Both the position numbers and the translations under genes were made by a program. The notes under the pieces were generated by a model. The model had not been told where the DNA came from. It made no database searches and saw only the letters and a list, made by a program, of their open reading frames with translations. From Argentina anserina (taxonomy: Eukaryota; Streptophyta; Magnoliopsida; Rosales; Rosaceae), in NCBI RefSeq assembly GCF_933775445.1, contig NC_065872.1, forward strand, positions 9,300,001 through 9,364,000: a stretch of DNA of 64,000 nucleotides, written 5' to 3'. How positions within the stretch are numbered: position 1 is the stretch's first letter; the number at the start of each line of letters is the position of its first letter. Shown here piece by piece: positions 23,301 through 34,847 of the stretch.

Positions 23301-24041
23301 GATGGAACTTGGGGAACTGTTAAAGGAAGTTGCATTGTAGTTAGAGACATTGCAGACTTGTGTTACCATTCGTATCCACTCTACTTGAAGGAGTTGCGCG
23401 AATCCCCTGCTTCAGAAGAAGTTCGTACTTTAAGGTAATCGTATTTAAATTAGTACTCTGGTGATACATGCTGGAGAAAATGATTAGAGTTAGACTGTTA
23501 TGTAATCTCAGATAGGCTAAGTGGTTTTCTTAGGAGTTGTCTTGTAGGTTGATTCATATACCAGCATGTATACTAGTTGGTGTTTTAGGGCTAATGGTGG
23601 CGATTCCTCTTTACATTGTAATTGTTGTTGTGAAGAGTCCATATATGTTATTTAAAGGCTGGTATCGACTGATCCACGATATGATTAGTCGAGAAGGACC
23701 ATTTCTTGAAGTAGCTTGCATCCCAATTTTTGGTTTGATAATCCTTATATGGCCAATTGTGGTTGTTGGAAGTATCATACTCACATTTGTCTCCAGTATT
23801 TTTTTTGGATTATATGCAGCAGTTGTAGTATATTAGGTTTGCTCTTAGTAAACTATGATCTTTTTTTTTTGCACTCTCTTTTGCTTTCCATGATAAATGA
23901 AATGATGTATTCTCTAACAATTGATGAATGAAGGAAAGATCTTTCACGAAAGGTGTGACCTACATGATCGTAATTGTTGCCGAGTTTGATGAGTACACAA
24001 ATGACTGGGGTTATATCTTTCAGAAGGCACAATCTTTCTGA
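23301..24041 (+). pseudogene. Captured fragment of an At3g27390-like membrane protein
   Basis: Three exon-like pieces: 23301-23434 (GTWGTVKGSCIVVRDIADL, YHSYPLYLKELRESPAS), 23548-23836 (membrane spans ILVGVLGLMVAIPLYIVIV and PIVVVGSIILTFVSS around SPYMLFKGW and ISREGPFLE) and about 23934-24041 (VAEFDEYTNDWGY, then a stop). The pieces join through GT/AG sites, but the second ends at TAG where a CAG-GT junction would be expected. From memory it matches the plant family of uncharacterised membrane protein At3g27390. A further piece at 24245-24345 (SRSVREAIHEVKMVQ) may be another exon of the same source. Confidence 0.68.
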
Positions 24042-24867
24042 TGTTAGTAAAATTTACTTCATTATAAAAGCTAAAGCTGACGGGAAACCAATACTACAGC
24101 TTGCTAGATTTGGTGCCTTTTTCTATGGTAAATATTAACAATATCAATCACATTTTGTGCAGTTAGGCCCCATTATCAAAAAAGAGATGTCTCTCAAATA
24201 TCATAGCTTTCTGTCTGAGGAAGGCGAGCAGCTGAAGGTAAGCTCAGATTTGCTCCAATGGAGGCACTTGCAATGCATATGCCAAGTTTGGTCAATTCCA
24301 GATCAGTTAGAGAAGCTATACATGAAGTAAAAATGGTGCAAGTATGCTTTATAGTTCATTGGTTTAGTTGCAATGGTGTATGCATTTAATTTCTATCAAA
24401 AGAGCTGATTTATAACTAGCTAGGGATGCAATTTGGCTATTGCACATTGTTGTAATTTGGCTTGCTCATGTTAGGAGGTATTTGAAGTTTGAGATGATTT
24501 TGTTCTAATTTATGAAACTATATTTTTTTCTTCTTAATTAGGTATATATATATATATTTTTTTAAATAATTAACGTGTCCAAAATGTGTCAATGTCCAAT
24601 AAAAATTTTATGTGCCGTGTCTGCGTATCGAATTGTATCCAATACAGACACTCGTGTCTGTATCCGTGCTTCTTAGCTTCTATGTTATAGTTGTAGCCTC
24701 GGTTCAACTCAAACCGATCATTCAACCTAACTTCTTCTACTTGCGTGACGAATTACAGTAGCTTCACTTGTTACAACATTAATGCATGCTCTAATTACTC
24801 TGACTTGTGCTAATCACTAGATGAAATATATAAGTGAACATTTTCATTCTATTAGGATGTTCATTTA

Positions 24868-26907
24868 GGGGGGTGTATTGAATCAAGAATATGTGCGATT
24901 GTGTTGTATTTCAAGAATCCTTTAAAATTGGCAGGTATTCAATCACGATTTTAAAAATTCATTTAGAATCTTAAGGTATTCAATCATGATTTATAAAAAT
25001 CATACGAAACCGGGTGGTATTCGAAACTCCATCGATTTTGAATGATTTATCAGAAGGTTGATTCAAGAGATTCTAAAGGGCTTGGTATAAATACCAAAGC
25101 CTTTCAGAAATCACAAGATAAGTGGTCGGATTTCACAAACACGGCGACACTGCAGCTTCATTTTCTCTGCGATTCCTCTTCTCTCTTCCACCCAAGGAAT
25201 TTCCGGTCATCTACGTTCATTTTCGACTGTCTCCAACCATCATGGATCTCATTCCGTTGTTTTCAGGTAAAATCTACTTCACATATAAGTCTTGTTTGTG
25301 TTTTTCGATCTGCCATTGTCTGTAGAACATTCAACTTCATCCTACCAAATGATATTTCTCTCTAATTCGATGGGTCCTCTTCCCTTATGACTTGTATTAT
25401 GAATTTAAGTCATGGGTGGTATGAAATTTGGATTAATTAACATTTGAGTTCTTGTGGTTACAGATTTGTGGCAAGTTCTTGTATTCGTTAATCTTCTAAT
25501 AACCTCCCTATCTCAATGTATTTGAAATTGATGTCCTTCTGTCAATGTAGTTTGATTAAGAGGTACCCTTTGTCTATTTCAGTAATTTGATTGTTGTTAG
25601 CGTACTGAGGTCCAGTTTGTCGATTTTAGATCAATTGGGACTTTGGAGGCACCATTTTCGTCTAAATCGTTCAAACGTCTGTCATTTTTAGGAGGCCTGA
25701 AGATATCAATGAAAAGCCACATTTTATCAGGGATGCACTTGAGAAGATGAAGCCTTTCTTGGTGACATATGAGGGTATTCAGAGTCAGGAAGAGTGGGAG
25801 GTACATTTGCTTACTCTTTTCTCAATTTGTTTCACTGATTTGGCCAATGTGCATATAGTTATGTGTTTAGTTCAGTTCAATGGTTTAAGAAATAGGTTAT
25901 TACTTATTAGCTTGTTTCGCTGTTAATTTTTTTTTAGGGTAAATTGTTCCATGCTGTAAAGCTTCAAATTTTGATGGGGAGGCATTTCCTTTTTTCTCGC
26001 AATTAAGCCTATATCTATCGGCTATGCTTTCACTCATATATGCTTAATGGCTTCTTTTGATATACAGCTCACAATATATACCATCTCATGTTTCTTCCCC
26101 TGGAAAAAATTCCAGATTCCCTTTACTGCCGTTTATATTGATTGTAGCTTTGGTTATAATAGAAGACGCTTCCCATTAATGAGAGCTGTGTCAGCAGACT
26201 TAGCAGAGCCACAATCGGATCAGCTCAGGGCCAAGAAAAATTCTCAGGGAACTGGGGCCAAATGGAATCGATTGATTCTCAAAAGTCAAAATGTATTCGG
26301 ACAATGTTGCCTTTTCTATTGGTCTAATGCCAGTCCTTTTATTCTTGAAATGAATTCAAGCTGAATTAATATACATTTGTTTCAAATCCAATTTGTTTTG
26401 AGAAAGTGTTGCTTTATATTTTTTTTTCGATCTCATGGTCGCCAGATATGCTGGTTTGACATGGAGCTATAGTCTTATTGATAACCAAGTATTGCTAGTT
26501 GACAATACCATAAATCATATTTGCTAGTTTTAACCAGTTCACAATGTTAACCTAACATGTGTCTTGTTGAGTGAATGTTGTTCCCTATATGTGCAATCCA
26601 GATCTATATGGTTTACTGCATATCAGAGACATGCCCAATGTAGCAATGTTGCCGGTCCTCCAACTAATGTCTTATAATGGTTCTCAACATCAATTTTTAT
26701 AAGATCAATTCTGTTGGTACTGATAATAGAACATAAAGAAAAATGAAAAGTTTATAAAATCCAATCAAATCTTTCTAATTCAATGTAACAATCTGCTAAA
26801 CTCAACATGGAGTTCAAACAATCTATGGATTCTACAAATCAATAAGACTCTACGAATTATAAAGAGTCAAACAAAATCAATTAAAATCTAGATTGAATAC
26901 ACCTCCT
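24868..26907 (+). mobile_element. TIR element with TTA target, PIF/Harbinger-like, 2040 bp
   Basis: Starts GGGGGGTGTATTGAATC and ends GATTGAATACACCTCCT; the inverted ends match at 15 of 17 bases. TTA flanks both sides (24865-24867 and 26908-26910). GGTATTCAATCA(C/T)GATTT words repeat near the left end, and inverted forms occur near the right. No transposase is seen. The inside has exon-like pieces: a short ATG exon ending at GT (about 25242-25266), a 37-codon piece ending at GT (about 25690-25800) and 26122-26270. Placement in PIF/Harbinger rests on the TWA target only. Confidence 0.55.
25690..25800 (+). pseudogene. Exon-like fragment inside the TTA-flanked element, unrecognised
   Basis: An open piece after an AG acceptor and before a GT donor, reading RRPEDINEKPHFIRDALEKM and then KPFLVTYEGIQSQEEWE. 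Its composition and splice borders look like a real protein exon, so it may be a captured host gene piece or part of an element gene. I cannot name the family. A second open piece, 26122-26270 (FGYNRRRFPLMRAVSADLAE), could belong to the same source. Confidence 0.35.
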
Positions 26908-26910
26908 TTA

Positions 26911-27205
26911 GTTTGATGTCAAGTCAAATTCACGATGAAGGGTAAAATGGTGAATTTACATGTAAATTTCCACACTGGCTGCTTTCCACGTTAAAAAAAA
27001 GGACGGGAGAATAAGAATAGTACTCCCAAATCACTGAATCAACGGCCTCCCATGATCGTAATCAGCAGATCAGATGACAGCCGTTGATCCTCGCACAGAC
27101 TCGCCACCACGAAAATAACAAACCTCTCCTCATTTCCTCACGCACACCTCTCTCTCTCTCTCTCTCAAATCTCAGATTCTCTAAGGCCGTCTCTGCCGAG
27201 CGAAG
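26911..27205 (+). promoter_or_regulatory. 5' flank and leader of the VDAC gene
   Basis: About 300 bp between the transposon and the VDAC start. A (TC)n run at about 27149-27166 lies 40-60 bp before the ATG and is likely in the 5' UTR, as in many plant housekeeping genes. The transposon thus ends less than 300 bp from the coding start and may have replaced upstream promoter sequence. Confidence 0.45.
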
Positions 27206-29328
27206 ATGAGCAAGGGACCGGGACTCTTCTCCGATATCGGCAAAAAGGCCAAAGGTAAAACGCTCCGTCACCGAAGCCGACGCTACTCTTCTCTTTTGAT
27301 ATTTTGTACTGTTTTGAGCTGATTTGATTCTGTGAAATTCGCATCTGAAACGCTGCGTTTCGGCTTCGGTTGCAGATCTTCTGACCAAGGACTACAACTC
27401 CGATCAGAAGTTCAGTGTCTCCACCTACAGCCAAGCCGGTGTGGTGAGCTCTCTCTCTTACCTCTCCAATTCTCACATTCTTTTACTCGCTTTCACTTTT
27501 GAAATCGATACTTAGGTTTCGTTGCGTTAATCTGTTGCTTTTGTTTATGTAATTAATGACTTCGTGATGATTCGCTTGGTATATTGATTGTGTGTTTGAA
27601 ATGGAGACCTTAGTGTTTGAGAGTTGAGTCATTTTGAGGAGCTCAGCAATGAGTGTTGAGTTGAATATTGTACTCGGTGGCAATGGCGTGTTATTTGCTT
27701 ATGATGAAGTCGATTTGAGTTTTCGGAGATTTTTTTTTCGAGTTAAGCAATGATGTGATTTTGATCATTTCTGCTTGAACATTTATGTTGTCCTTGTGTT
27801 TGTTCCGAGATGAAAGAGAATGAGGTCTCGTAGGATTTTGTTTTAAACTCTTTATTTTGTTCGTAGTTGAATTTGTTGTTTGGCTCATGCCAGAAAATCT
27901 TCCTCTCTGCTTTTGTATGCATGCGTATGTTGCCACACGCAATTTCAAGATGTTAGTCTGGCTGTTTTCCTTTACCAGGCAGCTTTTTTAATTGTCTAAT
28001 TCTTCTTACGGTTTAAGAATTCTGTGTTCAAATGTTCATGTAGAGATATGAGAAAGATGGCTCGGTGGCATATACTTCTATTATTTTTCATTGAAGCTCC
28101 AAAACTTGAACTTAATATCAGCTGTTACTTGGCTGCATTTATTTTCGGATTGATCATTATAAAAACTTCTAGATTTTCAAGATCTGATTGAACTTTAAAA
28201 CATCTTGAAATGTTGTTGGTTTTGTAGGCCACTCTTTGGACTTTTTCATGCCGAGTTTTTTTCTTATTGTTAGAGCAGTTATTTATATGTCAGTAACTTC
28301 CAATGCCTCTTTTTATGCTTTAGGCTCTCACATCAACAGCAGTCAAAAAAGGAGGACTGTCTATTGGGGACATTGCTTCACAGTACAAGTACAAGAATGC
28401 AGTGGTTGATGTCAAAGTTGACACAGATTCAAATGTGAGTAGCATCCCTTTTAGGGTATATTATACAAAGTAATGCTGTTGTTCTATTAAGAATGTCTAC
28501 TTATATCTTGTTTGGCAGATCTCAACAACCTTCACAATCACAGATATTGTTCCATCCACAAAGACCATTGCTTCATTCAAAGTGCCGGACTACAACGCTG
28601 GCAAGGTATACAGTCTTTAATCTTACTGATGCACATATATGTGTATATGTATACCTTAGAGACAACTGTGGGATTAATTTTCTGTTTTTTTTTTTTTTGT
28701 AGTTGGAGGTTCAGTACTTTCATGACCATGCAACCTTGACCACAGCTGTTGCTTTGAATCAATCCCCAGCCGTTGATTTTTCAGTTACGATTGGTACCCC
28801 AACCATTGCATTTGGTGCTGAAGCTGGTTATGACACCACTGCTGGGAACTTAACTAAGTATACTGCTGGATTAAGCGTGACACAATCAGTTAACAGTGCT
28901 TCAATAATTTTGTAAGCATTTGCACTATGACCATCATGTATGACTGTATTTGTGCTCTGGTTGCTTTTTGAAATATCAACTTGTATATTCTTAACAAGTT
29001 AGCTTTCTTTCTCTTTCTCAGGGGTGACAAGGGAGACAGTATAAAAGCATCTTATGTCCGCTATGTGGATTCATTGAAGAGGAGTGCTGGTGTTGGAGAA
29101 ATTACCAGAAAGTTTTCGACAAACGAGAACACTTTCACTGTGGGAGGCCAATATGAAGTTGATCCATTGACGACAGTGAAAGCAAAGCTCAACAATCATG
29201 GCAAGCTGGGAGCCCTCCTACAGCATGAAGTGATGCCGAAGTCTCTGCTTACAATATCTGGTGAGATTGATACCAAGTCCTTAGAGAAACATCCCAAATT
29301 CGGGTTGTCCATTGCCCTCAAGCCTTGA
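27206..29328 (+). CDS. VDAC: Mitochondrial outer-membrane porin (VDAC)
   Basis: Six exons: 27206-27254, 27376-27443, 28324-28434, 28519-28605, 28703-28911 and 29022-29328. All borders are GT-AG, the phases agree and the product is 276 aa, the usual plant VDAC length. It forms the 19-strand beta barrel that passes metabolites such as ATP and ADP through the outer mitochondrial membrane. The N-terminal helix MSKGPGLFSDIGKKAKDLL is typical. Strand regions such as FSVSTYSQAGVALTSTAVKK, GAEAGYDTTAGNLTKY and the C-terminal HPKFGLSIALKP are recognisable. Nothing is truncated. Several plant paralogues exist; which VDAC number this is cannot be told by eye. Confidence 0.95.
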
Positions 29329-29979
29329 TGTTTTTGCCATTAGATGATTCCTCGTTGGAACCCCAGTACCTGGTTTTTTGGCTGGCTCCTGAGAGGAGCA
29401 CTTAATAAGTTGTTCCACAGATATATGTTTGCTAGTTGTCTATGACTGTGGATGGATTGTTTGATGCTTGGGCAGTTGGGCTCGACCGCCTTTTCTTTTC
29501 ATATATTCTTTTGATTTTTAATTGTAGGTCTTTACGGCATTCAATATTCACATTCTAGTCCCCTTGAATGGAGAAAACCTTAGAATCTGATTGATAGAGA
29601 ATTTGTCTACTAGTGTCAAGTGATATGCTACTGTCTGTCTTGAATGACCGCACCCTCCATGAGGGTGTTGCTGTTTTATAAATGCAGTATTGATGCATTG
29701 CTTTGCACTGTGTCCAGTTTGTTTTTTGTACGCCATAGCCTTTCCCATCTTGAATCCTTAGATAAAACTACTTTTGAGGTTCATAGGGCACCGCAAGTGA
29801 TATACTTGCTAGGCAAGTCTGCTGGAGTTGGCAATGGAGAAATGTTTTAACATGAAAGTGGAAGGTTCTCCAATTCTTGGGCGTGTTTACCGTGTTTGCT
29901 TTCGTTCATTGCTTCAGCTTAAAGAAGGACCCGGTCATATAACAATCAGGTAAAATTAGGACTGAACAATCAAAGGCAT
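29329..29979. other. VDAC 3' UTR and spacer
   Basis: Should hold the VDAC 3' UTR (T-rich to about 29550) and then unassigned spacer. No gene seen. Confidence 0.4.
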
Positions 29980-30490
29980 ATGATCTAAATAGCGGTTATC
30001 GGCATCGTATCGGTTTTATAAAATAAGGATATAACGGGGATATATCGAGATATATTGGATTATATCGGATTTATTGTTTTTGCTCATTTTTAATTAAATT
30101 TAATATATTTATAAACATATACATCAAAATATACTAAATAAACTTGAAATTAAAATTTATAGAAGTAAATGTACTAAATAAACTTCATTAAAAAAATATT
30201 TGATTGTTTTGACAATTAAAATACATAAATAGTATTAATTAATAAAAATAGAGGTGATTATTCATCATAAACTCTCTCGTCATCTAATGTTTTCGACGAA
30301 ACTTTCATTTTCTTTAAATTATATTTTCAAAACGACATGGTTTTTTTTTTTAAAAAGCACCGATATAGGTATGACCCGATATATCGTCATTTGACTTGAT
30401 TTTTCGGGTTGACCGATATAATAGACCGATAAGCAACTTATCGTATCGTTTTCTTAATATTAGGGATATATCGGGATATTTAGATCATTG
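29980..30490. mobile_element. Foldback/MITE-like element rich in CGATAT words
   Basis: The ends ATGATCTAAATA and TATTTAGATCAT are inverted copies. CGGTTATCGG, CGATATAT and GATATATCGG words cluster at both ends in opposite orientations around an AT-rich centre. It could fold back on itself. No clear target duplication was found, so the exact ends and class are open. Confidence 0.45.
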
Positions 30491-31804
30491 GACATACGTA
30501 TGAACCAATATTTTGGTATTAAAATTGAAAAAGAGAACATAATCGTGGAATGAACTTTGGGTTAACGGGATCGGCCCCCAAGGGGTTCAATGTCTAGGCT
30601 TTGGAGCCATTAGCAAAGTAGAATGATACACATTTGTAAACAACAGAATCAACTCCTGTACACTGGCATTGTATTACTGAACTAGTGCGAGTCCAGTATC
30701 CTTCACCAGTCACAAGCAATTATGAACAACCTCGTGAAATTACAACTTCCAAGCAAAAGTGATACACCGATCAAACAATGAACCAGTATTCAATGGAACA
30801 AGAGAAACCAGGAACAATCGACAACCAAGTAAGGCAGCAACATTAAGGCAAACTTAAACTCTACTTCAAGTTGTTCCCGCATAATATCTAGTAACAAGGT
30901 AAAGGAAGTGGGATCGGCCCGGACCTAGGTGGCCGATGGAGGCTGCAATACCTATACAATCCAACCGATGATAGAAAAACTTGGGGCTGCACTATCTATA
31001 TATGGCAACTCCACCCACACAAGTACCATTTGAAAAGCAGAGAGTGTGACAAATCCTAAAAGGCTAACAACTTTAGTGATCGCTGAGGGCAGAAAACAAC
31101 TCCACAAGGAGAAACTTCTTCCACCAATCCCTCATCCTAGACATGCAGCCTTCCAGCTCAAAAAACAAAAAACCATCACAGAAGATCAAACAAATCAACT
31201 TCCATGCCTCCCAACTGTAATCGGTATCTTAATCGCATCTTAAACCTACATATCTCATCAGATCAGCAACATCCTTAAAACCAACAGCCTAGGACTAAGA
31301 TCCTGATCCGGAAAGCTCAATCTCACACTAAAATGAGACAGACACCACATTCTCAAGCTAATACCAAATCTTCATCTCAGTTCACATATCACTCATCAAT
31401 AGTCCACACAATCGTAATCCAATTGACAAGGCTCAGAGTACCTCTACCAGAAACCAGCCATCCCATTCATTTAGCATACCAGATATCTCATCGTAAGTCC
31501 TAACCCTATCCATCTACCAGAACACAAATCAACACAAACCACAGACTAACAATACACTCAAAAACCAAATCAAGGCAAAAAAAAATATTATCGGCGGCAA
31601 TATCAAAAACACATTATAGCATTTAAACCACCACAAAATCCATACGTCTCCTATCGAAGATCCAATACACATAAACCAAGCATTAAAACATAAACACGGT
31701 TCCGAAATCTCCATCCATTCTTAGCTTAAAAACTAAGAAAAGCATTTCACCGAGTCACTAATTTCCGCTACCAAAATCAATCAAAGAGCCGGCGACCCCA
31801 AACC
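30491..31804. other. Spacer and 3' flank of RPL26
   Basis: About 1.3 kb. The part near 31804 should be the 3' UTR of the minus-strand RPL26 gene. The frames at 31046-31243 and 31529-31714 have no recognised product. Confidence 0.4.
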
Positions 31805-32245
31805 TCAGTCGACGTTCTGCATGATATCCTCGGCGGTGAACTTGGTGCCCTTGTCCTTATCGGCGGCGGCTCTCCCCTTGGCCTTGCGGTCCAGCAGCGA
31901 CTTGCGATCCTTGTCGAGCCTGAGCTTGGTGATGAGCACCTTGGAGGGGTTGATGCCGACGTTGACCGTGGAGCCGTTGACCTTCTCGCGGGTGATGCGC
32001 TCGATGTGGATGACCCACTTGCGGCGGTAGACCTGGACGACCTTGCCCTCGCGGCCCTTGTAGGTCCCGCGCACCACCTGGACCTCGTCGTCCTTGCGCA
32101 CCGGCATCGACCGGACGTTGTACTTCGACCGGAGGTCGGTGGAGAGCGGCGCGCTCATCAGCACGCGGCGGACGCTCGACGGCGCCGTGAAGTGGGCCTT
32201 GCGGCTCTTGCGGCGGGAGCTCGAGACGCGTGGGTTCCTCTTCAT
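31805..32245 (-). CDS. RPL26: 60S ribosomal protein L26 (uL24)
   Basis: One uninterrupted frame of 146 aa, the usual length of plant L26. Recognisable parts: [19 protein letters not shown] at the start, the conserved [20 protein letters not shown], and the KOW motif ([20 protein letters not shown], about residues 59-78) that binds rRNA near the exit tunnel. The tail is basic and ends [10 protein letters not shown] content is much higher than in the neighbours, as common for highly expressed plant ribosomal genes. Intact frame and upstream promoter boxes speak for a working gene, not a processed copy. Confidence 0.97.
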   Translation of the reverse strand: MKRNPRVSSSRRKSRKAHFTAPSSVRRVLMSAPLSTDLRSKYNVRSMPVRKDDEVQVVRGTYKGREGKVVQVYRRKWVIHIERITREKVNGSTVNVGINPSKVLITKLRLDKDRKSLLDRKAKGRAAADKDKGTKFTAEDIMQNVD

Positions 32246-32270
32246 CTTCTCTCCGGGCTCTTTCTCTCTC

Positions 32271-32449
32271 TTAGGGTTTTGCTCTCGGCCTCTGGCTCTT
32301 TTAGCTCTGTGACGGCAAATGAGAGAGAGAGGTTTAACTAGGAGAAGAACACCGAAACGACGTCGTAGGGATGTATTAGGGTTTTCTTGAGTATGGGGCA
32401 GGCTGTGGCTGTGGGCTCTTATGCATTTGCTGTGTTATACGGAGGCCCA
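32271..32449 (-). promoter_or_regulatory. Telo boxes and site II element of the RPL26 promoter
   Basis: Read on the gene strand there are two AAAACCCTAA telo boxes (32271-32280 and 32376-32385) and a site II motif TGGGCCT (32443-32449), 26 to 205 bp before the start codon. This pair of motifs is the known signature of plant ribosomal-protein and other growth-linked promoters (TCP factors bind site II). Confidence 0.7.
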
Positions 32450-33530
32450 ATGGATGGTGTCATATCAGAATCACAAACTAAACTAGCTATGAACAATTCC
32501 CTGTTTTGTTTCCGGTAGAGGTCAATTCGTCACATACGAAATCGCGACTATTCTAGTGAAGAGTTGGCAATTTGGCGTCCTCTAGTGTGCACACCACCAG
32601 AGGTTGTGTTACAATTCGCAGTCTAGTTTTGTTGTTGTTTTTTTTTTATATAGAAAAAGTAGTGAACACAAATTAAATAAATGGTCGAGTTTGTTGTACG
32701 GTTGTTTGTGAGTGTTATGTTTAACACGGTTATATTTTGCTCGTGCATCCGGTACCAAAAGCTAAAACATATTCATGGCTAGTATGTCAATTTCGTATAT
32801 TGTATTAGATTACATGAACCGGTTGTGTTTCCTAGTGCATTTGATGTTTCCGCGGAAGGAGAAAATCACTTCAATCGTCACAAACAAGTCACTGTGCGGA
32901 TTTGTCACACATACATAAGCAATGCCCCGTGTTACAAGTCCCATACAATATGAAAGTCATAGTCATAGAGGTATTGATATCAGATACAGTTAGCAACACA
33001 AATGGAGATATCATTCTGTATCACACTATATTATGCATGAATCTTCACTGATGTCTCATGACGTACTGGTATATATTGCTTGATATGCGATTCGATGTTT
33101 CACTGCAGTTTCTAATTTGTTGTTTAACGTTACTGTTTTATTTTTTTTCGATGAAAATTGTTAACATTATATACTTTCACTGCTTGAGAAATGCAACAAT
33201 TTTCACAATAGTGGTTAGAATCAAATGCAACAATTTCACTTTGATAATATATATCCTTACATAAACGCAAGTACTAGGGGTGGTAGGGTTCGAAACTTTG
33301 AATCAAATGCAACAGCTTTGCACGTTGATGATCAATATCTTTATAAAAACGCAAGTACTAGGGATGGTCGACGGATGGTAGGGGCTTCAATGTGGCCACC
33401 GGTTACTATCTTTTTTTCCATTGATGGTTTTTAAGTATCGATGAAGGTTCTTGGTCCATTCCGTTTAAACAAGAAACCAGTATGTACAATGATATCTCAA
33501 TCCGACACATTTAATCCAATTATGGTATTA
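32450..33530. other. Intergenic, short AT-rich repeats
   Basis: No gene. At about 33218-33375 a segment with CAATTTCACTTTGATAATAT-like, AAACGCAAGTACTAGGG and AATCAAATGCAAC words is repeated about twice with changes. Confidence 0.4.
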
Positions 33531-33535
33531 AGTAT

Positions 33536-33760
33536 TATTGAGGGAATGCAACATCCTTGTTTTATGACACCTTGTTTTATGCTTTCTTTGCTCCTTGTTT
33601 TCATACGTAGCTACTTTAGAAACACCACTTCAGTTTTTGTGGATTGTTAGTTAATAAGAATAGATTAGTTGATGTGTGTATATGTACTGAAAAACCTTGT
33701 AACAATATCAACTACTGAATATACAGTTTAAGTTGTTTTTCTCAATGATCATTTTCTTCA
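33536..33760 (+). repeat. 5' LTR of the copia element
   Basis: 225 bp, beginning TATTGAGGGAATGCAAC and ending CATTTTCTTCA. It differs from the 3' copy at the fifth base (G/A), at two sites near 33626-33631 and at a GA/TC pair near 33673. The start is TA instead of the common TG, in both copies. Confidence 0.93.
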
Positions 33761-33773
33761 TGATATCAGAGCA
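33761..33773 (+). other. Primer-binding site of the copia element
   Basis: TGATATCAGAGCA directly after the 5' LTR. It is complementary to the 3' end of initiator methionine tRNA (TGGTATCAGAGC) with one difference. Confidence 0.8.
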
Positions 33774-33836
33774 GTGATCCTCATAGGACCTGCTTCTGCT
33801 CTTGCCAATTATTATCATTCTCTGTCTTAGCTAGGC

Positions 33837-34847
33837 ATGGCTTCTGGTGGTTCTGAAATTGTTGTCACTGATTCATTACCAGTGAGAACTGAATATGTTG
33901 ATGGAGGTTCTAATCAAAGTATTGTTGCCACCAGACTTAATTAGTTCAATTTCTTGAATTGGTCGAGGAATATGGTAGTTGCAATCGGAAGAAGATCCAG
34001 GATAAGTTACATCAAAGAAAACAAGATTCCAGCTATTGGTTCTGAAAACTTTGATAAAGAAATGAGCAAGGATCAACAAGTTCGAGCTTGGATTCTTAAC
34101 TCTATGGAGCCAAGCATTGCAGAGGTTTTCAACTACCATGAGTCTGCATATGACTTATGGGAAGCATTAAAAGATTTATATGGAAGCATCAACAATGCTG
34201 CACGAGTGTTTCAACTTCAGAGGGACCTTTTTGAGCTTCAACAAGGTACAAACTCTTTTGTCCAACATCTTGGTATTATGAAGTCAAAATGGAATGAGAT
34301 CGATCAACTTAGGCCTTTCTCTACTGATGGAGCTGTTCTAAGAAGGAGGGCTGATGAAGACAAAGTCTTCCAACTCCTAACTAGTCTGGGATCTGATTAT
34401 GAACACTTAAGGAGCTACCTTATGATGAGTTCTGAGTTTCCAAGTCTTAACACAGTAACTACTGCTGTTCACAAAGAAGAAACACGCAGAAAAGTCATGA
34501 ATGTTGAAGTATGGTCTACAAGCAATGATGCAAGAGCATTTGCTGCAAGCAAACCTGCTACAAATAATAGAATGTACAAAGGGAAGAGACCTGATCTGAA
34601 GTGCACACACTGTGTGTCAATTGGGAGAGCTGGCATTGGCCACCAAAAAGAAACATGTTGGATTCTTCATCCAGAATTGAAGCCTAAGTGGCATGAAGAT
34701 CATAAAGGACAAAAAGCTTTAGCACACAAGTCAACTCTGAAAGCAAATTTGAATAGTGTCACTGAGCATATGGGTAACTATACCTCAAATCCAATCTACT
34801 TATCAATGCATTTGCTGAGTTTATTCAAAGCAAACAAGAAGGTGTGA
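33837..34847 (+). pseudogene. copia gag, broken
   Basis: Starts at ATG 33837, has an in-frame TAG at 33942-33944, and continues open in the same frame to a TGA at 34845-34847. It contains the UBN2-type capsid region (WILNSMEPSIAEVF, LWEALKDLY, LQRDLFELQQG) and a zinc-knuckle remnant (CTHC, then HQKETCW) with extra residues between the second Cys and the His. The reading frame of the polymerase part overlaps it from about 34790 in another phase, so a one-base indel lies near 34790-34810. Normal copia elements have one frame here. Confidence 0.88.

Larger units (their letters stand above)
22416..24676 (+). mobile_element. Gene-capturing hAT transposon (Pack-type), 2261 bp
   Basis: Flanked by a perfect 8-bp duplication CTTCTATG (22408-22415 and 24677-24684). 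Ends are CTAAGAAGCACGGACACG on the left and GTATCCGTGCTTCTTAG on the right: 13 of the first 14 bases are inverted copies. The left subterminal region has at least seven GGACACG words and a 22-bp direct duplication (about 22533-22576, CACGCTGCAATACACCTTTA core); the right has matching GTGTC words. There is no transposase. The interior carries intron-containing fragments of two host genes, described separately, both on the plus strand. Confidence 0.85.

Noticed and set aside
33763..33773. tRNA-like TATCAGAGCA motif as a tRNA gene
   Set aside because: It is only the primer-binding site beside the copia LTR; no cloverleaf can be formed.
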